This document shows positions 12,051-21,395 of a stretch of 64,000 nucleotides of DNA, in pieces. The translations under genes were made by a program, and so were the position numbers. The first letter of the stretch is position 1. The number at the start of each line of letters is the position of its first letter. The notes below the pieces were generated by a model, which worked only from the letters and a program-made list of their open reading frames with translations, ran no database searches and was not told the origin of the DNA. This DNA is from Pisolithus tinctorius (taxonomy: Eukaryota > Basidiomycota > Agaricomycetes > Boletales > Pisolithaceae): the NCBI GenBank assembly GCA_024663395.1, contig JANFAH010000046.1, positions 434,001 through 498,000 of the forward strand, given 5' to 3'.

Positions 12051-13601
12051 ATGTTTACACTGCACCAGTCTGCGTGGCGCTTCCTTTTTGCTCTTGCTGT
12101 GATTTCGCGGTCTGCGTGGGCGGACTACTACATTGACGACACCAACGCAACGCTCACCTACTCGTCTGGGCCGAACGCCGCATGGGGTCCGTTTGCTGCA
12201 GGAGCAGAAACCCTTCAGCTGCTGTTACCCAATGGCACATACCAAACGATCGATCCATTCGTTTGCTATAATCACACCTAGTAAGTCCTCGAGTGGAAAA
12301 ATAATCGTTCGTACTGCTCACATTTCGATTCTAGTCGATGTGAGTTCATTGTTCTCGGAGGAAGGAGAGGGATTGACATGGTGGATAAGATGCTGCTTGC
12401 TTCTCAACGGACGCTTGCATTCTCGAAATGCCTTTTACTGGTAAGGACGCATCTGGGATCGAACACCTTCAGAAATATTGCTGAATTTTATATATATCAA
12501 GGTTCAGGAATCACTGTTTTCGTGTATCAAGCAGGTCCCGTCGGCATCAATGCCAGTATATCAATCGACGGGGGTCACAACGAAACCAATGTGCTCAGTG
12601 CACCGCCCGCCCCAAACTACGAGATTGCCAACGTTTCCATGTTTGACGTCCAAGAGCTGGCAACAGGCCCTCATACGCTGTGGATGACTGTTAACGACCT
12701 TTTTGGCTCGTATAGTGGCATGATGTTCGACTATGCCTACGTTAACGAGACCATCGTATCCGCCGCAGAGGCATCTGCTGCTGCGACTACCACAAGTTCA
12801 ACAAGCTCTCTGCCCTCGAGTTCGATAAGTTCCACAGCAACTGCTAATCCTACTGGTTCGGCATCAAATTCACAGTATGTTTGCCATGCATTCGGGGGAG
12901 TAACAAGGCTCATGTTTATCCATAGCAGCATTAACGTTGGGGCCATCGTCGGTGGTGTTCTTGGTGGCGTTGCTCTTATAACATTCGGCGTGATCGCTAC
13001 CCTATGTCTGCGACGCAGAAAGCGTTCCGATCAGGTCAACTTCCCTGAAGGAGACGTACAACCATATAATCCATACACCCTATACGATCCTCCAATCTCC
13101 GAAGTACAGACATCATACAACCCGAGTACGGGTCCTTCTTCGACGTATTATGCCGGCCCTCTATCTTCTACCTCCACACCACTCACTCCCAATCGCCGTC
13201 ACCCATTGGCCGATACCAGCGCCGACTTCACACCACTCCCTCTGACGTCCCCAAATCCACCGCTCTCTCAGACCGCAAGTAGTTCTTCCCTTGGGCGAGA
13301 TCGTAAGACACAGTTCGTGTCGTCCAACCCGCCATTAAGGCAGCCGTCGCCAGACGATAGCCGAGTCGTTGAAAACTCAGCTCAAGAGCTCCCGCCATCA
13401 CTCACAGATGAACAGGCCGACTTTATCACCGGCTTGTATAATAACAACATTCCTGCCCCGGTCGTCGCTCGTGTATTGCAGCGTATGCTGGTCGATCGAC
13501 AAGCTGGCATCAGAGAGTGGGAAAGCGAACTTGGGCTGACAAGATCACATAGCATTGCTACGACAGCACCACCAAGTTACGACGCCGCTAATCGAATATA
13601 G
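12051..13601 (+). CDS. Single-pass membrane protein with Ser/Thr stalk
   Basis: Fungal-specific surface protein of unknown role. Model: exons 12051-12280, 12335-12339, 12390-12440, 12502-12874 and 12926-13601. These sum to 1335 nt, an exact 445 codons including the stop, with GT-AG introns of 50-61 bp. The second exon is only 5 nt (TCGAT). The protein has a signal peptide (FLFALAVISRSAWA), an ectodomain starting DYYIDDTNATLTYSSG, a core GSGITVFVYQAG, a Ser/Thr-rich stalk, one membrane span (IVGGVLGGVALITFGVIATL) followed by basic RRRKR, and a long Ser/Pro-rich tail. It ends with a conserved motif LTDEQADFITGLYNNNIPAP then VVARVLQRML. Two paralogues lie downstream (16190 and 35772). The type is clear; function is not known. 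Confidence 0.85.
12335..12339 (+). other. 5-nt micro-exon
   Basis: TCGAT lies between an intron ending TCTAG and a donor GTGAGT. It is required for phase: TA from exon 1 plus T gives Tyr, CGA gives Arg, and the last T joins AT of the next exon. The same 5-nt position is used in two paralogues (CTGTC at 16472 and 36052). Confidence 0.75.
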
Positions 13602-13954
13602 GGTTTAGGTTTTCTAGTTTCTCTTGTAAATTAGATACCCAGGATATGTTTCAGGTTGCCTTCATCAAACCTGATTCGCAAGACGAGTTAGGAAGGAACG
13701 TCTTGTCATACTTACATCTTCCGAAACGCAATCTTTTCCATCGAGTCTCAAGTCTAGCAAGTTGTAATGAAGACCATCACAACCTCTGATTATCGTTCAT
13801 TTTGTGTTTATTTGAAGCCAACAGCGTACATACCATACAAGCAGAATTTAAAACTGAACCGTGCACACAATTTAGAAGACATGGATAAGGCAAGAAACCA
13901 ATTCAGAATATAGAAAGGGTGGACAACACTTGTATGTTATTTCCACGTTAGACT
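13602..13954. other. Convergent 3' flanks
   Basis: About 350 bp between the + gene ending at 13601 and the - gene ending at 13955. AT-richer than its neighbours; it presumably holds both 3' UTRs. No other feature was seen. Confidence 0.4.
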
Positions 13955-15492
13955 TCACGTCCCCTGCTCGCTGTACCAAATACTTCGCGTGAAAGACGAA
14001 CTTAGTCCGACTCGGGGCACCACAGTGTATGACGAAGGACATGCCACTTCCGAACCACAGTCAGAGAGCGAGAGAGACGACACAAGAGATGGTGAGGACA
14101 ATCCCGATGCAAGGAACCATGAATCTGTGTCGGTATCATCCGCCAGTTCAGATGCAGTATGCATGTAGGTCTCTCGCTGTGAAGGTGCTGGAATCGAAGT
14201 GGTGTGGGCGGCCTCGGAGAATGATGACGAAAAGTCGAGTGTGGGAATTATGAACTCATCTTGTGCACTCGGTTTCGCAAAGCCGTAGTTCGCCGTCTCG
14301 ACTTCAGAAGCTTCATCAAGGTCGAGCTCAGACACCGAGTCCCTGTCAGACGAAGTGCTCAACGGAGATAGCGGGGAGGTGCAAGTCCCCGGAGTTTCCA
14401 TGCTAAATTGTGTCGGGGTGCTTGGTGTAGAGACGTGGGTCTCTTCCAATGCGCACCATTCTTCTGCAGTCGGCCCGACGACGGCACGCACGCGGTCCGA
14501 TGTCCAACCAGCGAAGGCAACACGCAGAACAGTGCACTGCCTTTCGCATGTATCGCTGGCAACACCCCTTCGTCCGTATGCATAAGCATCAACGCTTACA
14601 CCCGGATCATCCCAAACATTTCCGGCGTCGAGCCTCGAGAACAGAGTCGACACACGAAGGGCGTGTAACTCATGGTTGCGGCTAGTAGACACTATCTCTG
14701 AAACTGGTAGGAGACAGTGTCTAGGGTCACCCGCAGCCAGAGGCACACGCGCAGTAGGCGTGGGGGCGAGTGGTACAAGGAGATGAGTCGTGACGTCTGG
14801 AGCAGGAAGGAGGGGAAAGTAGACGTCAAGCTCAGACGACGCTGCAGGGTCATTCTTGGCCTGAGATGTTATGGGCTCTGATCTGGGCTTGAGCTTCTCC
14901 TGGACCTTTAAAACAGGGGCGCAGTTCTCTTTCGCCCGACGCAGTTTGCGAGCTTCTTGCTTCTTCATTTTACCTTCCCATTCAGCTTCCCAAAGCGCGC
15001 GAGTAGCAATAGGGACATTCTCGACCATACTTTGGAAGATGGGGCGGGAAGAATGGAATGCTCTAGCTGTACCCAGACCAACTTGGGTCACATTGGCGGG
15101 AACAGTAGGTGCTCTCGGCAGACGGGGTGCCGAGAGGGGTCTAGATAACGCATGCTTTACAGGAAGAGAGAATCCTGCTCTTATGCTTTGTGCACTAGAA
15201 TGATAGTGCGCTGGACGGAGCAGCGACTTGGATGCATGGGCAGGGCGGGAAGCGACTGCGTGGCTATAGCCTGGTGCAGTGAGATGGCTAATGAAGCGAG
15301 AGAAAAACGTGCGTGTTTGAGAGAAGAGACGCTGAGCAGGTGTTGGCGGTGGCAGCGGGGCCCACTTGGGTGGGGTATTGAAGATGGGATATGTATCGGT
15401 CTAGTAGCTGCAGGGGACGAGCCGTGCCACTGCCTTGATGGCACACCTATGCCCTGCTTGAGATGGCGGGCGCCGTGCAAGACGGCCGACAT
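13955..15492 (-). CDS. Conserved basidiomycete protein with mitochondrial-type presequence
   Basis: The main exon is open from the stop at 13955 (minus strand) through MTQVGLGTARAFHSSRP (15091). It stays open in the same frame to about 15400, adding an Arg/Ser/His-rich, acid-poor sequence (SLLRPAHYHSS, FSLPVKHALSRPL, APRLPRAPTV). That looks like a mitochondrial presequence, so 15091 is unlikely to be the true start. A better start is MSAVLHGARHLKQGIGVP at 15492, joined by an intron; its borders are not proven. After the presequence come a conserved block FQSMVENVPIATRALWEAEW, a basic helix, and a long Ser-rich, low-complexity acidic part. The role is unknown; a mitochondrial location is inferred from composition only. 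Confidence 0.65.
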
Positions 15493-15556
15493 CTCGAACG
15501 ACTTATGAACTCTGTACTGGTGTCGGGTGTTGTATCCAAGTTCTGGTCGTCGACAA

Positions 15557-15580
15557 TGGTGGTGGTGGTGGTGGTGGTGA
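15557..15580. repeat. GGT trinucleotide microsatellite
   Basis: Seven tandem GGT units in the + sequence, just upstream of the presumed start of the minus-strand gene. In one minus frame they would give a His run, but this is outside the supported coding region. Confidence 0.85.
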
Positions 15581-15889
15581 ACTGCGTACTTGCCTACAAC
15601 TGCTCGACTTTTCAATTGATTTCACCTGCCGCGTGTATTGCGTGTCTTGTCGGCACGGCATCGTCGGAACTCGGATCTATCCGGTATGGAAGCCCAGCTC
15701 GCGGTTTCATAGAAAGCTCGGTGTTCGTTTCGCCTTCTTGTTGTTGTAAGAGGATCATCAAAGATATGTGACGGCGCTGACGTCCAGCATCTTTTCGCCA
15801 TGTCTTTTTCCGTCAGAAAATCATCCGAAGGAGTTCCAGTCCGTCGTGGCAACACGTAACAATCCCAACTTATGCTCGGTTGCTCACCA

Positions 15890-16189
15890 CTTCTGTCAGG
15901 ACCTACACTGGGATAGGGAGAGCGGATATGCGCTGTTTGACCCGAGAACCCCCAAAAAAACTCGTCACAACATACACGAAACAGACGTACATGGCAGCCC
16001 ACACTACCTCCCGGCGCCTTCGATCTCGTATCTTGGAGTGTGATGGTCGTCTGATCATCTCTTAACACACTAAAAGCTCTAGTATCAATCAGACACCTGT
16101 CTTGGTAACCGATGCGATGCCTTTGCGTTTGGATTGTATATTTCCCTTGTCCCTCCTGAGGTGCTATCTTCTTCAAACCCGGGATTAGC
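15890..16189 (+). promoter_or_regulatory. Promoter region of the 16190 gene, duplicated at the next paralogue
   Basis: This stretch matches two separated pieces elsewhere: about 18640-18810 and 35640-35771. Shared landmarks include GATAGGGAGA, GATGCGATGCCTTTGCGTTT and GATTAGCATG before the ATG. The match shows that this upstream region was duplicated together with the gene, and that the second copy was later split by the insertion at 18812-35630. Confidence 0.6.
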
Positions 16190-17637
16190 ATGCATGTCTG
16201 GCAACGATTTTGCCTCGGTCTTCTCACACCTCTCCTATGGACTCCCTTGGTGGTAGCGGAGTTTTATATCGACAATGCGAACTCGTCTGTGAAATATTAT
16301 TCCTTGCCAGGCTCGGGGTGGACCTCGTATGGTGCTGGCATCGGAACCCTTCAGCTTCACGTGGGTGACCAGGTCATCGATGTGGATTACGACATGTGTT
16401 ACAACGAAAACTAGTGAGTTGATGTACATGTGTAGCATGTTTAAAAACCGTATCGATACTTTTCTGTACAGCTGTCGTGAGCATCGCGTCCCTCGCGTCC
16501 TATGCCATTTGTGTGCTCATGTCAATCGCTATCAGTTGCAGCTTGTATGGCCGAAGACGAATGCCAGGCCGAGATCCCTTTTGCAGGTGTGTCTTTCCCC
16601 ACCCACCATGATTGTAGACATGGGGACTAATGCATTTTAGGAACCGGTATCACCATATATGTGTTGAACGCAGGCTTTCAGGGAGTGAATGCAAGCCTGA
16701 GCGTTGATGGCAAGTACTCAGTTAATGGCACCGTTCCGCCTCCCACTCCCCCCTCCTATCAAACTCCGAGAGTGTCGCTGCTGGCTATCCAGTCCTTACC
16801 CTACGATTACCACATAGCGACTCTTTCGATACTGGATTGGGATGGCAGCAATACGTCATTGTATTTTGATTACGCATTGATAGAGGATGCCAACATCCAG
16901 ACGACTACAAGTCAACTGCCGACGCTGACGCCGACGCCGGCCCCTCCAGCATCATCGTCTCTCGCCTCCACACCACCCATCACGATGATCACTATGGCCG
17001 CGCTGCCGACTACATCCACGACCACGACCATGAGAAGAACAACAGGAACTACCACAGGCGGTAGCTTCTCATACCTCAGCGTCTTCATCGAGCGCTTCAA
17101 GTTGCAGCAACTGGTACGAGCAGCTCGCCGAAAATGAAAATGAAAGCTGATACACCTTGTCCATAGCCTCCGTGCTATTGAAATAGCCGCGCCGTGTATC
17201 ATTAGTGCCCTGTTGGCTGCTGGCATTATTTTCTATCTGAAATCACGCAGGGCCAAGGCTAAGAAAGAGGATAACCGTGTAGCGCCGTTTACCGACATGC
17301 CGAGCGCGCCATTACCCTTAATACCCGCTGTTGAGCGGAAGGCACGCATGCGGGCGGCACAGTCTTGGGTATTAGGGGTGCATACAGAGGCGCATTTTAG
17401 TGACCGTCCTTCAGTAAGGGATGGGTTGCTCTCCGAGGGTTCTTCAGGTGTCGGTAGGGAATCTCCGACTTGTGGTGGTGGGAGTGAAGAGTCCGACGAA
17501 ATACATATAATGATCGCGCTCGTTCTGCAACCTCAGGTGTGGGTCCCTCCACGCCTCTGTCAGATACTGTTGTTGCCCTGCAGAGCAGCCCCACACAATC
17601 TCATAGTGGTTATGGACCCCCGCCTAGCTACAGGTAG
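16190..17637 (+). pseudogene. Membrane-protein paralogue with frameshifts, ectodomain only
   Basis: Closest relative of the interrupted gene at 35772. Exons: 16190-16413, micro-exon 16472-16476 (CTGTC), 16542-16586, 16641-17113 and 17167-17637. It has a signal peptide (LGLLTPLLWTPLVVAEF), ectodomain blocks YYSLPGSGW, MAEDECQAEIPF and GTGITIYVLNAG, and a Thr/Ser/Pro-rich stalk. The membrane span (AALLAAG-like, near 17205-17240) lies in a different frame from the upstream exons. A second shift near 17510 moves the tail again, relative to the intact paralogue. The two shifts cancel overall, but between them the spliced frame hits a stop just after the exon 4/5 joint. The gene as it stands would make a soluble, secreted ectodomain, or nothing. 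It is a pseudogene unless reading or assembly errors explain the shifts. Confidence 0.65.
16472..16476 (+). other. 5-nt micro-exon (paralogue 2)
   Basis: CTGTC between acceptor CTGTACAG and donor GTGAGC. Phase arithmetic with the flanking exons gives Tyr-Cys-Pro-Cys-Met, continuing into AEDECQAEIPF. Same position and length as in the 12051 gene. Confidence 0.75.
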
Positions 17638-18500
17638 CACGGAGTTAAACAACCCAGCCCCTAGACTTCTTTCGGCGTACCTGCAATATATGTATTGCGT
17701 TTTTAAACGTGTGCTACAGCATGCAGGTGCTTCATTATCGGATGTAGTGATGCATTTCGAGTGCATACTTGGCCATGCCGCCTGCCGCCACATAGCACCA
17801 TACCCCAAACCCGCAAAAACCTGGCTGTATGGGCCGAGAAGGAAGTGCTGTGCGTCATGAGCCAGTTTCTCCTCCTGGTCTTCGCAAGGTTTTCACTGAA
17901 TAACCTTTCACGAGGTACGATAGAGCGATCGGAGTCATACAGGGAGTGCTGTGGGCTATTCAAAAAAAAAAACTACCAAGATCATGACATTGTTAATAGA
18001 GTGCTGCCATCGCCCATATGCTCCAGTCACTTCCTGTGCAAGCACGGCTTTTGAAACCTTGAAGCTGTGGTCATTTTATGTCGACCCGGAAGAGTCCACA
18101 GGAACTGTCGAATCAGCCTGAGCACACCTACAGGAGGGGAGAAGCCACACCCTTGGCAACAGCAAGGAATCCAAAGAAAACTAAGAATAACACAAAGGAC
18201 GCAACACACATGACATTTGCCGCAACGACAGATGCTATTAAACGCCACATCACGCAAGCAGTGTGACTATAGGGTGCTGTGGCAATGGTGCTAATCTTAG
18301 AACTACCGTTAGTGTGGGTTGCTTTTGTCTATGCTAGGCTGCTACTTGAAACTACTGGCAGGCCAGTGCTTCGTGCACACTTCGCAGTTTCGGAATGTAA
18401 ATACAGGATGGTGGGTTGTTGGGGTACGTGCACATCGAGGCTGTTGACGAACTGAACTACTGGTGACTTGGGATTGGGGAGGACATGACACGTTGTGTAA
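17638..18500. other. Region downstream of paralogue 2, no gene seen
   Basis: About 860 bp. The first part (to about 17690) still aligns with the 3' flank of the 35772-55842 paralogue. The remainder has only short frames; an A-run is at 17961-17971. Nothing else recognised. Confidence 0.4.
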
Positions 18501-18811
18501 ATGTCAGGGAAGCTGGAACGTTCCGTGTAGGGGCACAAAGATCTGTGACAGCACTCGGAAAAGTATGATCGGAGTCCTGTTCCCTCATGGAGTTTCGTCA
18601 CGTCAGAAAACCGATAAACAGTATCCACGCATTGGTGGCAGCCTGCGCTGCGATAGGGAGAAGTGGGTATACTGTTTGACCTAGATTCCCCCAGGCATCA
18701 GAAATCTGGTCATACAGACCTGAAGCAGACGGGGCCCGACCCAAGGCTACTACTTCACGGCGCTTTCGATCCAGCGGTATTTTGAAACAGTATGATCATA
18801 ATCTGATCACG
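18501..18811 (+). promoter_or_regulatory. Cut-off left half of the promoter of paralogue 3
   Basis: About 18640-18810 aligns with the promoter of paralogue 2 at 15900-16060 (GATAGGGAGA, then TGTTTGACC, GGCGCTTTCGATC, CTGATCA). The right half of the same promoter is at about 35640-35771, immediately before the paralogue 3 ATG. The two halves are now 16.8 kb apart. Confidence 0.6.
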
Positions 18812-18891
18812 ACCTTGATATCGATAGACCAGAATTGACGAAAACTCAAAAGAGCGCTTCTATTTAGTTTTGGAGTGTAGCCAAACAAATG
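18812..18891 (+). repeat. Left 80-bp terminal inverted repeat
   Basis: Starts ACCTTGATATCGATAGACC and runs through AAAACTCAAAAGAGCG and TTTAGTTTTGG to GTAGCC. It matches the reverse complement of 35551-35630 at most positions, both 80 nt long; many differences are transitions. Confidence 0.8.
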
Positions 18892-19459
18892 CCGTTGGAT
18901 CATGTGCCTGACGATTACTATTACTACAATGGGTAGGATGAGCGCATGCTGTGCTTGAGCGCTGTGGTGCCGCGGGCCAGTTTCAAGCGTCCAACTCCTC
19001 GCTGTTGCGAATGTCCACCATCGATTGGTATAATAACATTAACAGAAGCATGATCATGACTGCTTTCAAATACTTTTGCACCATAGGTAGCCCGATATCC
19101 ATAGTTTCCCAATGCCGAAATATTCATGTCTCTCCATTCCACCATTTGATCACTGTGCGTTGGCTGGCACCTGATAGTGACCATCACAATCTCTCTCTCG
19201 AGAGCTCATGCTGGTAGACATCCTCACCCATTGCTCCTTCACTGCATCAGAGATATGGGATCAGTTTCTAGACATGTTGGGTACCACCAACTAATGAGGG
19301 GGGTTGAATTGCATGCACGCACCACTACCGTCTGTTAAAATATTGGTAGATGGTGGAAGAACATGAATAAGGGATAGTGTTCCTGGATGCTGTCAGGCCA
19401 GGTCTGCAAACTCTTTGTCCTCAATGATCATACCAGACTGTTAAGTCCGATCATGTGCG
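18892..19459. other. Left non-coding part of the Helitron-like insertion
   Basis: About 570 bp inside the left inverted repeat with no recognised coding. CG dinucleotides are already scarce, as in the rest of the insertion. Confidence 0.35.
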
Positions 19460-21095
19460 ATTTCCTTTTGGGGTGGGGGGGACTGATTGCATTGGGGTTC
19501 CTGCATTTTGTTGTACACATCATGTCAGATAATGTCATGCAGACGACCATGGACAGTGGCGTGTGCCACTTGTGTGTTGACACTGCTGGGGCCAGTGGTG
19601 TTGTTGCCATCACTTACGAGTTTATTCGCCAAGAATATATGCTGGACCATGTTACTATACATGAGGAATTTACTGCAGAAACTGTGTACCCTAGAGGATC
19701 ATTCGATGCCCTCCACGTTCATGAGTGTATGGCAGCTTGTCCATCGCTGTTGTTCATGTTTTGACAGCTTAAAACAGCTCAGAGAGGGAAATCCCTCCTT
19801 CCTGTTTTGCAACCAGTAACTTCACTTGAGAGAAACATTGCCGATGTTAGAGCTGTCGACAGAAGTGCAAAGCTGGCTCGACATCATCAGTTTGTAGAGG
19901 GGGGGGATATTGATGAGGGACCATGTCCTTATCCCCCTATCAGATCACTGAGCAAAAAGTTGGACATTGTCTGCGATTGGCAGAACCTCATGTCACCAGA
20001 GGGTCTTGCTGAGGGAGTCTGCACTGTCTGTGCACAAATGTTTCAGTGTCGTGATCTTGCAGATATTATTCCATCCATTGAAATGCTTTTGGTGCTGAGG
20101 AATGATTGGTTACCAGTTCCATGTCGACCTCAGGCATATGACATCGAAAAATATCATGGAGCAATTCTCTGCCCACATGGTATGCATCATTTGGATGTGC
20201 ATTTCCTGTCAAAAGGCATTGGCAGGCAAGACCCCACAACAACCAAAGGATTCTATTGCAAATTTTCAATATTATGGTCATGGTGAGTTGCTGCAGGAGG
20301 TTCAGGAGAGTATCCATGCAGCAAGTGCTTTGGAGATCATGCTTGTTGCAGCATGTCGAGCCACTGTTATCACACATCACTATCAAATGAAGAGCATTTG
20401 AGGAGGTCGCATTCCTGAGGAAGCAAGTCAGCACTTCAATAGAGGTAATGTGGCTCTTTTACCCCAGGATCCCTCCACATTGTCAAATGTCCTTCCACCG
20501 ACACTGAGAGATTTGTGTGGGGCTGTGTGTGTGGTGTTTGCTGGTGGTTCTTTTCGTCCAAGTATGGATGCATTACAGAGATTTCCTCTGGTTCTTGTCA
20601 GTAAATCAAGAGTGAAATGTATCATTGAGTGGTTAATGTCTAATAATGAATGGTATATGAAGAATGGTATATCTTTCAGTCCCGAAAATCTGGCATCCTT
20701 GGTAAAAGGCAGCAATGATTCTGGTGTTTTGCAGGGGATAGAGATCACCCATCTTTGGGATGAGGATGAGATGAGTGATTCCTGTGGTCATGTTGATTGG
20801 TCTGCAATGGCGGCAGATCTGGTTACAGAAACAGTCACATATACCAATGGTGATTGCTCTGAGTGGTCCCACCATGCTGGCCCATGCATTGAATCACAAG
20901 AGTTTTTTAGTTAGTCATACTGGTTCGGAGTTGATGAATGAGAATTCACCTGGGTTCTTGAGTGCAGTGTTTCCACATCTCGACCCCTGGGGTATCAGTG
21001 GGTTTAATCATCCTGCTTGTCGACCTGATCAACATATTTCCTTCCAATGACAACTTAAAAATTTGTTGCAGCAAGTGGACTCACCCTTCGCTCAG
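19460..21095 (+). pseudogene. Helitron protein N-terminal region (DUF6570-type), broken
   Basis: Part of a fungal Helitron replication-helicase protein. The frame changes several times, so it is not translatable. Visible blocks in order: LMSPEGLAEGVC with CTVCAQMF (Cys pairs), CISCQKALAGKTP with ALEIMLVAACRATV (the usual CxxC and VE-LLIA-R region), then a long open stretch 20450-20914 with LLPQDPSTLSNVLPPTLRDL, VFAGGSFRPSMDALQRFPL, VSKSRVKCIIEWLMSNN and NGISFSPENLASLV. A frame shift follows, then VSHTGSELMNENSPGFL, FPHLDPWGISGF (family: NP.L...YP.LFP.G.GGF). This order is typical of the segment before the Helitron-like N domain. Coding stops where the gypsy element inserted (after CTCAG at 21091-21095). 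Confidence 0.7.
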
Positions 21096-21384
21096 TGTGA
21101 CTCCAAGGTGAAGTAGTAACACTTGCAACATAGACACAAGAGACTTTCCTTTAGACATGCTACATGATTATCCAGACGTTGTGGTCTGTATTGATGTAGG
21201 GAAGGAAGTCTCTCTATCTCTACATAGTACGAGTCTCTTTATACTGTAGCTAACAGGCACAAAACATCAACACAGATGAATGGGATAAGTAAATCAAAAA
21301 GATAAATGAGACACAAATTGGATCTGTCAAGTGAACGAACATCTCTTGGGAACATACTGTCAACCATCGGTCCAAAACCCTACA
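21096..21384 (-). repeat. Gypsy 3' LTR (left copy)
   Basis: 289 bp, starts TGTGACTCCAAGG and ends CCCTACA on the plus strand. About 22 differences from the right copy, nearly all transitions, mostly TG against CA or CG against TG/CA. Confidence 0.92.
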
Positions 21385-21395
21385 TTCCCCCCTCC
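21385..21395 (-). promoter_or_regulatory. Polypurine tract
   Basis: TTCCCCCCTCC on the plus strand, i.e. GGAGGGGGGAA on the coding strand, directly before the 3' LTR. This is where a plus-strand primer is expected, and it confirms the minus orientation. Confidence 0.75.

Noticed and set aside
15181..15615. A 144-codon ORF with a run of eight His as a metal-binding protein
   Set aside because: The His run comes from a GGT/CAC microsatellite, and the reading frame overlaps the presequence of the gene ending at 13955 in another frame.
15622..16227. A 201-codon minus-strand ORF
   Set aside because: It covers the promoter shared with paralogue 3; the second copy of that promoter does not keep the frame, and no motif is present.
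18892..19459. Additional Helitron exon upstream of the DUF6570 region
   Set aside because: Frames are short, and no motif of the family was found before about 19460.
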